34,790 nucleotides of DNA, taken from assembly GCA_017882125.1 (NCBI GenBank), contig JADGQC010000008.1, positions 1 to 34,790 on the forward strand, in the 5' to 3' direction. Made by a program: the position numbers and the translations under genes. Below are positions 26,064 through 34,679 of the stretch, piece by piece (positions within the stretch are counted from its first letter, which is position 1; the number at the start of each line of letters is the position of its first letter). This stretch comes from Anaerolineales bacterium. Its GTDB lineage: Bacteria; Chloroflexota; Anaerolineae; Anaerolineales; Villigracilaceae. The notes beneath the pieces are model-generated. The model did no database searches. It had not been told where the DNA came from and saw nothing but the letters and a program-made list of their open reading frames with translations.

Positions 26064-26432
26064 ATGATATTGAAAACCGGAATTGACATCATAGAGATCC
26101 CGCGCATCCAAGCTGCGCTTGACCGGCACGGCGATCGTTTCCAGCAACGGGTTTTCACTAAAACCGAGATTGCTGAGTGCAACGGACGTGCGGACGCGCT
26201 TGGATTGAGATTCGCAGCCAAGGAAGCAACCACAAAAGCGCTGGGAACCGGTATCGGACCGGTGAGTTGGCGTGAAGTGGAGACGCTACATAAACGAAGC
26301 GGGGAACCATATCTCGTCCTGCATGGTCGGGCAGAATTGATTGCGAAGTACCTGGGGTTGACCACCTGGGCGGTCAGCCTGAGTCACAGCCAGGAAAACG
26401 CAATTGCAGTAGTAGTGGCAACAGGGGAATAA
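26064..26432 (+). CDS. acpS: Holo-[acyl-carrier-protein] synthase
   Basis: 122 residues from ATG at 26064, matching the family length and its usual opening (TGIDIIEIPRI after the start). It transfers 4'-phosphopantetheine from CoA to acyl-carrier protein, activating fatty-acid synthesis. The Mg-binding Asp of GIDII (residue 8) and the RFAAKEATTKALGTG helix with its catalytic Glu (about 51-65) are intact, as is the WAVSLSHSQENAIAVV end. The frame is open back to a TTG at 26013 inside the preceding gene, but homologous residues begin only at 26064. That ATG has no good ribosome site, so translation may depend on coupling to the upstream peptidase genes. A strong hairpin follows. Confidence 0.95.
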   Translation: MILKTGIDIIEIPRIQAALDRHGDRFQQRVFTKTEIAECNGRADALGLRFAAKEATTKALGTGIGPVSWREVETLHKRSGEPYLVLHGRAELIAKYLGLTTWAVSLSHSQENAIAVVVATGE

Positions 26433-26435
26433 ATA

Positions 26436-26466
26436 AGTGTCTCCACTGTTTATCTGTGGAGACACT
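26436..26466. terminator. Bidirectional terminator between acpS and the 80-residue gene
   Basis: AGTGTCTCCAC (26436-26446) pairs perfectly with GTGGAGACACT (26456-26466), 9-nt loop. TTGATTC follows on the right; on the complement the tail is TATTTATT. It can end both acpS (rightward) and the FtsK-like operon (leftward). Confidence 0.8.
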
Positions 26467-26505
26467 TTGATTCCCGGATGATCAACTGGACCATATTCCT
26501 ACAGC

Positions 26506-26748
26506 TTAGTTATTATCCTCACAAGCAATCCAAAGATGACCTGGCAGGATAGTACGGCACGGACGAATTGTGACCTTTTCAGCGCTTCCCATGACCAGAT
26601 CAGGTGGTCCGTTTATCATGGAAGGGTGAACCAGACAAAGGTCCGGAACAACCCCATATTTCATCCGATAATGATCGGCCGCACATGCGACCTTTGCAGC
26701 GAGGACAGTATGCGGGTCGTTGTCAAACCATAACATTCCAACTTCCAT
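26506..26748 (-). CDS. Conserved-looking 80-residue protein, unknown function
   Basis: 80 residues, start ATG 26748 with AAAAGG 6 nt upstream. It opens MEVGMLWFDNDP, has two cysteines in the first half, a KYGVVPDLCLVHPSM segment in the middle and ends IRPCRTILPGHLWIA. From memory, small proteins of this make-up occur in Chloroflexota genomes, but I know no function. It follows the FtsK-like ATPase by 34 nt on the same strand and no promoter is seen between them, so both should be under the SOS-like promoter at 27634-27682. Composition is that of a compact globular protein without membrane span. Confidence 0.7.
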   Translation of the reverse strand: MEVGMLWFDNDPHTVLAAKVACAADHYRMKYGVVPDLCLVHPSMINGPPDLVMGSAEKVTIRPCRTILPGHLWIACEDNN

Positions 26749-26782
26749 AACAACCTTTTATAGATTTGAAGATAAATCCTGA

Positions 26783-27574
26783 CTAATATACGGAAGGTAA
26801 CCGGAATTTTAGCCAGTAATCCTGTCGCCATAAGCCGTATTGCCTCGTTTGCGTCAGACCCGCAAGATCAATTTCCGGGTCGTCCACCAAAAGATGAGCG
26901 GTTTGAGAGCGTTTAACCCGCCCAAAAATGCGCGTCTGGAAATATCCCAACCATGAATCGGGATCAAGCAACCGCCCGGGGTTAATCGATACAACCGGCC
27001 AAACCTGCCGACGGGGACCATACGTCAGCAACCACCGCAAATCGTGCAGGTCATGAAAACCATTCACTGTCATCAGGTCAAGACCGTCCACCATGACGAC
27101 CACCACCTGACGGGTACGGGGGAGAACTTCCGTCCATGAAACAAGCTGCGAAAGGAAGCGGGGCGCGGCTGCGTGATAAGCAGGCCAGATCCCCAAGCAA
27201 TTAGACAATACTTCAAGCTCCGCCCATTCCTCGGGGAAGGGAGTAAGCACTCCAAAAAGGATTTCCCCGGGATCCTGGAGATCGGAGCAATGCGTGAGAG
27301 ACTGGAGAAAGGCCGTTTTACCACTGCCCCCATCTCCTGCCACCAGCAATGGACCAGGAGCCGGGTTGTATAGGTCAACCAGGATTGGAAGTCCATTTTC
27401 GGCTACACCAAGCTGAAAAGATCCATGCAAAAGCGGGAATGTTGTCCGAATTGAAGGCGTTCCCAGGGTGGAAATCGCATCACCGAAAGGCAAGTACAGC
27501 GCACCAGGGTGCAATCCAGCCGTAATATCCTGGTGAGTTTGTTGAGATAAAGAGATTTGCTCAATTGAGGACAT
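26783..27574 (-). CDS. FtsK/HerA-like P-loop ATPase
   Basis: 263 residues from ATG at 27574, where AGGTG lies 5 nt upstream; a TTG six codons earlier is less likely. Walker A is GDGGSGKT (80-87), Walker B is VVVVMVDGLD (157-166). The lead-in GLPILVDLYNPAPGPLLVAG (61-80) is the standard entry to the motor domain of FtsK/SpoIIIE-type ATPases, and the end (WLKFRLP) also resembles that family. It lacks the FtsK membrane spans and gamma DNA-reading domain, so it is a stand-alone short motor or a degenerate relative. It is the first gene of a two-gene unit whose promoter carries two SOS-like boxes, which suggests a role in the DNA-damage response. Function otherwise unknown. Confidence 0.75.
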   Translation of the reverse strand: MSSIEQISLSQQTHQDITAGLHPGALYLPFGDAISTLGTPSIRTTFPLLHGSFQLGVAENGLPILVDLYNPAPGPLLVAGDGGSGKTAFLQSLTHCSDLQDPGEILFGVLTPFPEEWAELEVLSNCLGIWPAYHAAAPRFLSQLVSWTEVLPRTRQVVVVMVDGLDLMTVNGFHDLHDLRWLLTYGPRRQVWPVVSINPGRLLDPDSWLGYFQTRIFGRVKRSQTAHLLVDDPEIDLAGLTQTRQYGLWRQDYWLKFRLPSVY

Positions 27575-27633
27575 ATGACACCTTTTTTTCAATCGTTTCT
27601 GAGGAACGAATACCCTTAGAATAGTCGGGGTTT

Positions 27634-27682
27634 AGAACTCATGTTCTAGTCCTATAGTAGCACATCTGTTCTGGTGTGTCAA
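27634..27682 (-). promoter_or_regulatory. Promoter with two SOS-like (LexA-type) operators
   Basis: Read leftwards: TTGACA (27677-27682), 17-nt spacer, TACTAT (27654-27659). One box, AGAACAGATGTGCT (27659-27672), fills the spacer; the second, AGAACATGAGTTCT (27634-27647), a perfect GAAC-N4-GTTC with matching outer bases (TAGAAC/GTTCTA), covers the start of transcription. Two repressor sites placed like this would block the promoter tightly. The LexA assignment rests on motif similarity only. Confidence 0.7.
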
Positions 27683-27721
27683 GGGAAGGCAGCGCTCTTT
27701 TCCAAATTCCCCAAAATAAAA

Positions 27722-27744
27722 GACGGCAGGAAATTCCTGCCGTC
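27722..27744 (-). terminator. Rho-independent terminator of clpC
   Basis: Stem GACGGCAGGA (27722-27731) with TCCTGCCGTC (27735-27744), 3-nt loop, followed leftwards by TTTTATTTTGG. It lies 19 nt past the clpC stop, a textbook terminator. Confidence 0.9.
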
Positions 27745-27763
27745 CCGACCCAGTATTGGTCTT

Positions 27764-30244
27764 TTACTTCCTGACCTCTTCCTTTTCCTTTTCCTTCTTT
27801 ACCTTCCCCTCTTTCGTCTTGAATTCCAAACCACTATCGTCAGCGCAGGTATCAACCTGCACGGACGAACCACTGGGAATTTTCCCACCCAACAATTCCA
27901 CAGAAAGGGGACTCTCGACAAATTTCTGCAAGGCACGTCGCAACGGACGGGCACCAAAAGCAGGGTCATAGCCGGTTTTTGCCAACCATTTGCGGGCTGA
28001 GGCACTTAATTCAACCTTGACGCCAAAATCGGTGAGACGGTCCTGGATTTCCTTCATTTGAAGAGTAACAATCTTCTCCATCTGCTCAATCGTCAATGGC
28101 GAGAACATGATGATCTCGTCAACACGGTTTAGGAACTCGGGGCGGAAGGTGCCTTTCAGCGCCTTCTCAATTTTTTCATGATTCTTGCGGTCTTCGTCAG
28201 TTATTGTCGGTTGGAGGAAGCCCAAGGTGCCACCTTTGCTCACATATTCAGTACCCAAGTTCGAGGTCATAATGAGGACCGTATTGCGGAAGTCGACAAC
28301 ATTACCCTGACCATCGGTCATGCGACCATCGTCAAGGATCTGCAGAAGAGCGTTCCATACTTCCGGATGGGCCTTCTCGATCTCGTCAAATAACAACACC
28401 CGGTAGGGCCGACGCCTGACGGCTTCTGTCAACTGACCACCCTCTTCATAACCAACGTATCCGGGGGGGGCACCGAACAAGCGCGATACTGTATGTTGTT
28501 CACGATATTCTGACATGTCGATCCGCACCAGAGCTTCTTCATCGTCGAACATGAACCAAGCCAGGGCTTTTGCCAACTCGGTTTTACCTACACCCGATGG
28601 ACCAATAAAGATAAACGAGCCAATAGGCCTGGACGGGTCTTTCAGACCTGAACGGGCGCGCCGGATGGCATCCGAGATGGCATGAATGGCTTCATCCTGA
28701 CCGATAATGCGCTCATGCAGGCGCTCTTCCATTTGCAGAAGTTTCGCGGACTCGGTTTCCATCATCTGGTTTACCGGGATGCCGGTCCACTGATGGACGA
28801 CTTCAGCAATATCATTCACGTCGACTACTTCATCAAGATGGTGCTCGGATTCCCACTTATCACGCTTTTCCTTGAATTCACCTTCCAACCGCAAACGGTT
28901 GACCTTGATCTCGGCAGCATGCTGGTAATCGCGGGCATTTGAGGCAGCATCTTCTTCGGCCTGCAAATGGTCAATTTCCGTTTTAGCAGCTTTTAAATCT
29001 TCAGGTAATGAGTAGAGCGCCACACGCAATTTTGCAGCGGATTCATCCATCAGGTCAATTGCCTTGTCAGGTAAATGACGGTCAGTAACATAACGGTCAG
29101 CGAAGCGAGCAGCCGCCACCAGAGCCTCATCAGAAAAACGAACTTTGTGGTGCGCCTCATAACGATCGCGCAGACCCTGAAGCATTTTGATCGTGTCGTC
29201 GACACTCGGTTCTTCAACGTAAACGGGAGCGAAACGGCGCTCGAGAGCAGCATCCTTTTCGATATATTTGTGGTACTCATCCAAAGTTGTGGCGCCTATA
29301 CACTGCAACTCGCCACGTGCCAGGGCAGGTTTAAGCATATTTGAAGCATCCATGGCGCCCTGTGCCGCCCCTGCCCCCACCACGGTATGCAGTTCATCAA
29401 TCATCAGGATGACTTCCCCCGCAGAGCGTTGAACGTCTTCGATAGCGGATTTTAAGCGTTCCTCGAACTCGCCGCGGAAGCGCGAGCCTGCAATCATCGC
29501 ACCCAAATCGAGAGAAACGACGCGTTTCCCTGATAAGATCTCTGGCACATCATTGGAAGCAATTTTTTGTGCAAGGCCCTCGACAATAGCGGTCTTACCG
29601 ACGCCTGCCTCTCCGATCAAAACCGGGTTGTTCTTGGTGCGGCGAGAAAGGATCTGGATGACACGCATGATCTCGTTATCGCGGCCGATGACAGGATCCA
29701 GTTTTCCTTCGCGGGCAAGCTGGGTCAGGTCGCGTGAATATTTCTCCAAGGTGCGGTATCTTGTCTCGGCCTGGGGATCGGTAACGCGCTGTCCGCCCCG
29801 TAATTGCATGATGGAATCCAGCACCCGTTCACGAGTAAGACCAGCTCCTTCCAGAATCCGCGCAGCGGAAGTGTTCCGTTCGCTCATGATAGCCAGGAAA
29901 ATGTGTTCGGTGGAGATATATTCGTCCTTCAAGCGGTTGGCTTCTTCATTGGCAAGGTCGATAATCCGCTTGACGCGTGGAGTAATGAAAATCTGTCCCG
30001 CTCCACCCCCAAATATATTGGCTTTAGGAGTCATGCGCAAAGTCTGATCGAGACGTTCGGTCAATGCCTGAGCGTTTACGCTCAGGTTTTCAAGAATTTG
30101 CGGAATCACACCGCCAGGCTGCTCGATTAGCGCCAGCAGGATGTGTTCGGTATCAATCTGGTTGTGACCGTAGCGTTGGATGATCTCAGCAGCGCGCTGG
30201 GCGGCTTCCTGTGCCCGTTCAGTAAATCGGTCAAATCGCATCAT
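27764..30244 (-). CDS. clpC: ATP-dependent Clp protease ATP-binding subunit ClpC
   Basis: 826 residues from ATG at 30244, with AAAGGA 9 nt upstream; an earlier GTG at 30265 would put that ribosome site inside the gene. Order of parts: two-repeat Clp N domain (1-150), AAA-1 with GEAGVGKT (211-218) and VILMIDE (278-284), a UVR-like middle segment with coiled-coil character (about 420-465), AAA-2 with GPSGVGKT (548-555) and LLFDEIE (617-623), and the C-terminal small domain (720-800). LGF at 674-676 is in the place of the ClpP-docking loop, so this is a protease partner (ClpC), not the disaggregase ClpB, whose middle domain is far longer. The Lys/Glu-rich tail ([16 protein letters not shown]) is unusual. 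A candidate promoter is TTGGGC-17 nt-TATTAA upstream; no CIRCE or CtsR box was seen. Function: unfolding of damaged or regulated proteins. Confidence 0.96.
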   Translation of the reverse strand: MMRFDRFTERAQEAAQRAAEIIQRYGHNQIDTEHILLALIEQPGGVIPQILENLSVNAQALTERLDQTLRMTPKANIFGGGAGQIFITPRVKRIIDLANEEANRLKDEYISTEHIFLAIMSERNTSAARILEGAGLTRERVLDSIMQLRGGQRVTDPQAETRYRTLEKYSRDLTQLAREGKLDPVIGRDNEIMRVIQILSRRTKNNPVLIGEAGVGKTAIVEGLAQKIASNDVPEILSGKRVVSLDLGAMIAGSRFRGEFEERLKSAIEDVQRSAGEVILMIDELHTVVGAGAAQGAMDASNMLKPALARGELQCIGATTLDEYHKYIEKDAALERRFAPVYVEEPSVDDTIKMLQGLRDRYEAHHKVRFSDEALVAAARFADRYVTDRHLPDKAIDLMDESAAKLRVALYSLPEDLKAAKTEIDHLQAEEDAASNARDYQHAAEIKVNRLRLEGEFKEKRDKWESEHHLDEVVDVNDIAEVVHQWTGIPVNQMMETESAKLLQMEERLHERIIGQDEAIHAISDAIRRARSGLKDPSRPIGSFIFIGPSGVGKTELAKALAWFMFDDEEALVRIDMSEYREQHTVSRLFGAPPGYVGYEEGGQLTEAVRRRPYRVLLFDEIEKAHPEVWNALLQILDDGRMTDGQGNVVDFRNTVLIMTSNLGTEYVSKGGTLGFLQPTITDEDRKNHEKIEKALKGTFRPEFLNRVDEIIMFSPLTIEQMEKIVTLQMKEIQDRLTDFGVKVELSASARKWLAKTGYDPAFGARPLRRALQKFVESPLSVELLGGKIPSGSSVQVDTCADDSGLEFKTKEGKVKKEKEKEEVRK

Positions 30245-30265
30245 AGGTTTCTGTCCTTTTATCAC

Positions 30266-30622
30266 TAGTTGCGGTAATATTTAATACTTGCTTGAATAAA
30301 ATGGCCCAAATTGGGGGTTTCCGTTCGGAATTACTGGTTGTACCCTATTAGCATACAAGCAATGGAAGGATTATAACAAAAGGAAACCAACAAATCAGCT
30401 ACAGGTCATTAGAATTCTATATGAGTCTTTGATATTTACCAACATTTTTTCCCATTCAATTTATTTAACCATTTGGCACAATTGGTGTCCATCCCCGAGA
30501 GATAAGAGTTGCTTGAGAAGTAATTTTGCGCTTATAGTGCACTAAATTAAGCCCAGGAAGGCCCAAACATAATGCAAAATCCATTTCCCGGTTATCTGAT
30601 AGGAGGAAAATTAATATCCGTT
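30266..30622. other. Divergent intergenic region between clpC and the acetyltransferase
   Basis: No gene seen. Leftward, TTGGGC-17 nt-TATTAA about 30 nt before clpC is a candidate promoter. Rightward, TTGCTT (30509-30514), 18 nt, TATAGT (30533-30538) could drive the acetyltransferase gene. An AGGAGG near 30602 is not followed by a usable start codon. The middle is AT-rich. Confidence 0.4.
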
Positions 30623-30655
30623 TACAACCCCTCTCCTGAGCAAAGAGGGGTTGTA
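30623..30655 (+). promoter_or_regulatory. Perfect 12-bp hairpin just before the acetyltransferase start
   Basis: TACAACCCCTCT (30623-30634) pairs with AGAGGGGTTGTA (30644-30655) over a 9-nt loop. TATAAT (30654-30659) overlaps its right edge and is 6 nt before the ATG at 30666. It could be a repressor site on a leaderless promoter, a 5'-leader hairpin if transcription starts at the 30.5 kb promoter, or a terminator without a gene. Confidence 0.45.
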
Positions 30656-30665
30656 TAATACTCGA

Positions 30666-31667
30666 ATGACTTCCATCGCAATCCCCATGTCTGCTCAAAC
30701 CCCGCAACTACGTGCCCTAAATATCGTGCATGACCTGCCCGGTGTGGCAGATCTCGTGGAAAAATGCTTTGCGGACACCATGGACGCTGATGGAAGAAAC
30801 TACATCCAACAAATGCGCCACGCAGGGCAGGATAATGTCTTTTTACGGTGGGCGAGCAATGCGGTGGAAACGGTCTCCATGCCGCTCTCGGGATATGTCT
30901 GGGAAGAAAATGGGGAAATCATCGGGAATGTCAGCCTAATCCCCCACCGGCGGGGACGGAAAAAATACTACCTGATAGCGAACGTTGCGGTCCGACCGGA
31001 ATACAGGAAAAGAGGGATAGGACGAGCACTGACACGAGCTGCCATTGAGCATGCCAAACTTCACCGAGCTGACGAAACATGGCTGCACGTGCGTGAAGAC
31101 AACCCAGTGGCAATTGGACTTTACCTTTCCATGGGATTTGTGGAACTCGCCCGCAGGACCTCGTGGCAAGCAGAGCCGGATCGAAACCCTGGTGGCAATA
31201 ACCTGTTCAAGGAAGTTACCAATCGCACTTCTCGTGACTGGCCCGACCAGGAAAACTGGCTGCGGAGACTTTACCCGGATATTATTAACTGGTACCAGCC
31301 GATGCCTTGGAAATCCCTGCGACCAGGAGTGGGACCCGCCCTTTACCGTTTCATGTCAGATTACGAGGTTCGGCATTGGGTAGCCCGGGTTAACAACCTC
31401 CCGGCAGCGATGGTAAGCTGGCAGGCAATGGCGGGGCGCAACAACCGGTTATGGATCGCCATACCACAAGAAGGCAACAAGGATACCCTGACCGGTCTGC
31501 TGCAACATGCCCGTCACCAGTTAGCCTGGCGGGAAAAGATCGGCCTGGATTTTCCGGCCGGCCTATACAAAGAAGCAATAGAAGCAGCAGGGTTTTATCC
31601 TTTGCGCACGTTGTTATGGATGAAAAGCAATGAAACCTCGACTGATAATACTCGTAAATCCATCTGA
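30666..31667 (+). CDS. GNAT family N-acetyltransferase
   Basis: 333 residues from ATG at 30666; an in-frame TTG (30651) and another ATG (30687) are alternatives. No ribosome site precedes it and a TATAAT lies 6 nt upstream, so the message may be leaderless. The acetyl-CoA site is VAVRPEYRKRGIGRAL (about 104-119), the R/Q-x-x-G-x-G/A core of the family, followed by a helix and the typical N-P-V-A-I-G-L-Y-L-S-M-G-F strand near 144-156. The GNAT fold occupies roughly 20-165; the second half, about 165 residues, may be a second degenerate GNAT domain. Substrate unknown. Confidence 0.85.
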   Translation: MTSIAIPMSAQTPQLRALNIVHDLPGVADLVEKCFADTMDADGRNYIQQMRHAGQDNVFLRWASNAVETVSMPLSGYVWEENGEIIGNVSLIPHRRGRKKYYLIANVAVRPEYRKRGIGRALTRAAIEHAKLHRADETWLHVREDNPVAIGLYLSMGFVELARRTSWQAEPDRNPGGNNLFKEVTNRTSRDWPDQENWLRRLYPDIINWYQPMPWKSLRPGVGPALYRFMSDYEVRHWVARVNNLPAAMVSWQAMAGRNNRLWIAIPQEGNKDTLTGLLQHARHQLAWREKIGLDFPAGLYKEAIEAAGFYPLRTLLWMKSNETSTDNTRKSI

Positions 31668-31697
31668 GAAAATCCGATTAACTATAAGGAGGTTAGA

Positions 31698-32099
31698 ATG
31701 AAATTCATCCTGCGTTGGGTAATAAACATGGTGGCGCTATACGCTGCCATCGCTTTACTGAGGAACACTTACATTATTTACACTGGAAACTGGATTGATC
31801 TCATCTGGTTGGCACTGATCTTTGGGCTGGTCAACGCCATCCTACGACCACCATTTAAAGCACTTTCCTGCCTTTTAATCATCGTGACCCTGGGACTTTT
31901 CACACTGGTCATTAACGCCCTGCTATTTGCACTTACCGGCTGGATCGGTTCCCAATTTGGGGTTGGATTCACTTTGCAAGCCCCCTGGTTTATCAGCGCT
32001 TTCCTGGGTTCACTAATCACAACCACGATAAGCCTGGTACTCAGCCTGATATTGCGTGATGAATTAAGAGGCCGGCGCAACAAGAAACACAATAGCTAA
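31698..32099 (+). CDS. YvlD/phage-holin-4 family membrane protein
   Basis: 133 residues, start supported by AAGGAGG 6 nt before the ATG. Four membrane spans are visible (about 8-24, 33-50, 57-80, 92-118), with the family core AILRPPFKALSCLLIIVTLG and LVINALLFALTGW. Although databases name the group after phage holins, chromosomal members such as Bacillus YvlD have no phage context, and none is seen here. Function unknown, probably envelope-related. It lies 30 nt after the acetyltransferase gene and is followed by a strong terminator. Confidence 0.88.
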   Translation: MKFILRWVINMVALYAAIALLRNTYIIYTGNWIDLIWLALIFGLVNAILRPPFKALSCLLIIVTLGLFTLVINALLFALTGWIGSQFGVGFTLQAPWFISAFLGSLITTTISLVLSLILRDELRGRRNKKHNS

Positions 32100-32122
32100 G
32101 CAGATAGATCACATTAAAACAT

Positions 32123-32158
32123 CAAATCAGGGGCATGACGACTCATGCCCCTGATTTG
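32123..32158. terminator. Strong bidirectional terminator
   Basis: A perfect 16-bp stem, CAAATCAGGGGCATGA (32123-32138) with TCATGCCCCTGATTTG (32143-32158), 4-nt loop, between two convergent genes. TAATTAAT follows on the right and ATGTTTTAATGTG on the complement, so it can serve both. Confidence 0.88.
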
Positions 32159-32161
32159 TAA

Positions 32162-33508
32162 TTAATACGTAAACATGAATACCAAGTCGTTCCCATTCGT
32201 TCCGGTTGGGCCCGTTTTAATCAAATCGCCCAATGCAGAAAAAAACGTGTAGGAGTCGTTTCGTTCCAGGAATACTCCCGGTTCCAAGCCCAACGCGGCT
32301 GCGCGGCGAAATGTGTCACCGGTGACGACTGCCCCGGCCGCGTCGGTGGGGCCATCTTCTCCATCCGTGGCAAGAGTAATAAACATCACTCCAGGAAAAT
32401 CAGCCAGTTCAGTGACGGCAGCCAGAGCCAGTTCCGTGTTGCGCCCACCTTTCCCATTCCCGTTCAAAGTAACCGTGGTTTCACCACCAGCAACGATACA
32501 GGAAGGGACCGGAACAGGATCGCCAGTTATACTTGCCTGGCGGACAACTGTGGCAAGTTCAAATGCGACCTGGCTGGCTTCGCCCTGTAATTCAACGGTG
32601 AGGAGATAGGGGTGAAATCCTTCGAGCTGAGCCTGGGTCAACGCAGCCTGGGCAGCCTGCAAGTTGCCCCCCACAATAACATTTTGAACATTAGCAAACA
32701 AAGGATCGCCTGGCTTGAGGGTTTCCGGGGAGGTCTTGATAGAAAAGAGGATGGATGTTGGAATGCTGTTTTCCAACCCATATTTTGCCAACACGGAAAG
32801 GGAGTGAACACGCGAGGCCGGATCGGGGGCTGTGGGACCAGAGGCAATCGCTTCAAGCGAATTGCCAACAACATCTGACAGGATGAGACTGACAATGGTT
32901 GCTCCTGAAGACAACTTAACCACCCCCCCACCCTTGAGCAAGTCGAGCCGGCGTCGAAGGGCGTTGATCTCATCAATGCGCGCTCCACAGGCAAGCAGAG
33001 CCGAGGTCAACGACTGGATATCTGCCAAAGATATTCCGCTGACAGGTGCAGCCACCAGAGCTGATGCGCCCCCTGAAATCAGGCAAAAAAGCAAATCGTT
33101 CGGACCCAAGGATGAGACAAGTTCAATAGCTTTTTTCCCAGCTTCAAGGCTTCGTTCATCAGGGATGGGATGACCGCCAACCATAATATCAACCGGAGGA
33201 TGGGAATCAAGGGGGGCTTGTTTGGATACGATCAACCCTTCATAAAGCCGGTCAGCAAGAATATTTGCCAAAGCTTCCGACATGGAAACCGAGGCTTTGC
33301 CCATCCCAAGCAGAACCACACGGTGAAAAAAACTCAGGTCGTATACTCTCCCTGCGACAGTGAGCAAGTCCCCTTCCCGCTGGACATCGCGTCTCACTGC
33401 CAAGCCCGGATCAATGGAATTTATTGCCATAGATAAGATACGGGTGACGCGCTCCCCATCGGGTAACTGGCGAAGGCTGGAAGCCCAGAACGACTCAGCA
33501 GAAAGCAT
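32162..33508 (-). CDS. Glycerate 2-kinase (GckA/TtuD, MOFRL family)
   Basis: 448 residues, usual length. It phosphorylates D-glycerate with ATP, giving 2-phosphoglycerate in this class. The N-terminal domain has GMGKASVSMSEAL (about 69-81) and VGGHPIPDERS; the substrate loop SGGASALVAAP lies near 148-158; the C-terminal MOFRL domain has the GGRNTELALA stretch (about 368-377) and DGEDGPTDAAGAVV (about 396-409), where the nucleotide binds. The ATG is preceded by TATCAT with only 6 nt between, so the mRNA may be leaderless. It is transcribed divergently from a glyoxylate/hydroxypyruvate reductase, which makes its substrate. Confidence 0.93.
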   Translation of the reverse strand: MLSAESFWASSLRQLPDGERVTRILSMAINSIDPGLAVRRDVQREGDLLTVAGRVYDLSFFHRVVLLGMGKASVSMSEALANILADRLYEGLIVSKQAPLDSHPPVDIMVGGHPIPDERSLEAGKKAIELVSSLGPNDLLFCLISGGASALVAAPVSGISLADIQSLTSALLACGARIDEINALRRRLDLLKGGGVVKLSSGATIVSLILSDVVGNSLEAIASGPTAPDPASRVHSLSVLAKYGLENSIPTSILFSIKTSPETLKPGDPLFANVQNVIVGGNLQAAQAALTQAQLEGFHPYLLTVELQGEASQVAFELATVVRQASITGDPVPVPSCIVAGGETTVTLNGNGKGGRNTELALAAVTELADFPGVMFITLATDGEDGPTDAAGAVVTGDTFRRAAALGLEPGVFLERNDSYTFFSALGDLIKTGPTGTNGNDLVFMFTY

Positions 33509-33590
33509 AGTCGTATGATAGCATTAATTTATCTGAAAGAAGCTTGGTCCTGCAAAACCGTCAGGAAACCGCCGTCCCCAGAGGAGCCTG

Positions 33591-34616
33591 ATGAACAAAC
33601 CCAAAGTATTTGTGACCCGTCACATCCTGGAAAGCGGCCTTAGATTGGTTATGGATTTTTGTGAAGCCGATGTTTGGCCTGGAGAACTTCCACCCAACCG
33701 CGAAGAAATTTTGAACCATGTCCGCGGGCAACAAGGCCTGTTATGCCTGTTGACCGACAGGATCGACCGTGAAGTAATGGAAGCGGCCGGACCGGGATTA
33801 AAGGTCATTAGCAACTGCGCGGCAGGCGTGGATAATGTGGATGTGCCTGCAGCGACCGCCCGCGCTGTGCCGGTGGGAAATACTCCAGGTGTTTTAACCG
33901 ATGCCACAGCCGATTTTACCTTTGCACTGCTGATGGCGGCCGCACGCCGGTTAGCAGAGGGTGAACGGCAGGTCCGGTCCGGAGCCTGGAAGACCTGGAG
34001 CCTGGATAACCTGCTCGGTGCAGATTTTTCCGGCGCGGTGCTCGGCCTGGTTGGCTTCGGGCGGATCGGACAAGCAGTGGCCCGGCGTGCCTGTGGGTTT
34101 GGGATGCAAATTATTTATTCAGATCCAAATCCCAATGTGCCCCCAGATCAAAATCGGGTGAGGACAAATGAAACAAGGATAAAGGCCAAACGCGTTGAGT
34201 TAGACACCCTCTTGCGTGAATCGGATTTCATCAGCCTGCATACCCCACTGACGGGTGAAACACGCGGCCTGATAAATGCTGCCGCTTTTGCGAAGATGAA
34301 ACCCAGCGCTGTGCTGGTCAACACTTCGCGCGGACCAGTGGTAGACCAAGTGGCGTTATTCGAGGCGCTCAAATCCCACCACATTTTCGCAGCTGCCCTG
34401 GATGTAACCGAACCGGAACCACTCCCGACAGACAGCCCGCTCCTAAAATTGGACAACTGCATTGTGGTCCCACACATCGCCAGTGCAAGTTGGCGAACAC
34501 GTCAAAATATGTCCCGCATGGCAGCGGAAAACCTCATCGCTGGGTTGAAAGGGGAACATCTGCCGAATTGCGTGAACCCGGAAGTTTATTCCCGAAGTAA
34601 GCAAGTGCCCAATTAA
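33591..34616 (+). CDS. gyaR: D-isomer-specific 2-hydroxyacid dehydrogenase (glyoxylate/hydroxypyruvate reductase)
   Basis: 341 residues; AGAGGAG lies 5 nt before the ATG. The NAD(P) fold is LGLVGFGRIGQAVARRA (about 147-163). The catalytic trio of the family is present: Arg in NTSRGP (near 245), Glu in TEPEPLP (near 275) and His in VPHIASAS (near 294). The substrate loop CAAGVDNVDV (near 76-85) and the opening VFVTRHILESGL match GyaR-type enzymes that reduce glyoxylate to glycolate and hydroxypyruvate to D-glycerate. Phosphoglycerate dehydrogenase is less likely, as it lacks an ACT domain. The divergent glycerate kinase, with an 82-bp shared spacer, completes a hydroxypyruvate to 2-phosphoglycerate route. 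Confidence 0.93.
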   Translation: MNKPKVFVTRHILESGLRLVMDFCEADVWPGELPPNREEILNHVRGQQGLLCLLTDRIDREVMEAAGPGLKVISNCAAGVDNVDVPAATARAVPVGNTPGVLTDATADFTFALLMAAARRLAEGERQVRSGAWKTWSLDNLLGADFSGAVLGLVGFGRIGQAVARRACGFGMQIIYSDPNPNVPPDQNRVRTNETRIKAKRVELDTLLRESDFISLHTPLTGETRGLINAAAFAKMKPSAVLVNTSRGPVVDQVALFEALKSHHIFAAALDVTEPEPLPTDSPLLKLDNCIVVPHIASASWRTRQNMSRMAAENLIAGLKGEHLPNCVNPEVYSRSKQVPN

Positions 34617-34621
34617 AAAAG

Positions 34622-34649
34622 AAAAAATAAGGAAGGTCTCCTTTTTTTT
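34622..34649. terminator. Terminator between convergent genes
   Basis: AAGGA (34629-34633) pairs with TCCTT (34639-34643); the stem is extended by an A-rich left arm and T-rich right arm. TTTTTT follows on the right and the A-run gives a T-run on the complement, so it can serve both gyaR and the oxidoreductase gene coming from the right. Confidence 0.6.
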
Positions 34650-34679
34650 CCTTTGATTCTTCGTCCCAAGCAGTTAATA

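Noticed and set aside
27764-30244. ClpB disaggregase as identity of the Clp gene
   Set aside because: The middle domain is short and UVR-like, and a ClpP-docking LGF loop is present, both typical of ClpC.
31698-32099. Holin-like gene as a sign of a prophage
   Set aside because: The YvlD group is chromosomal; no integrase, structural or lysis genes are near.
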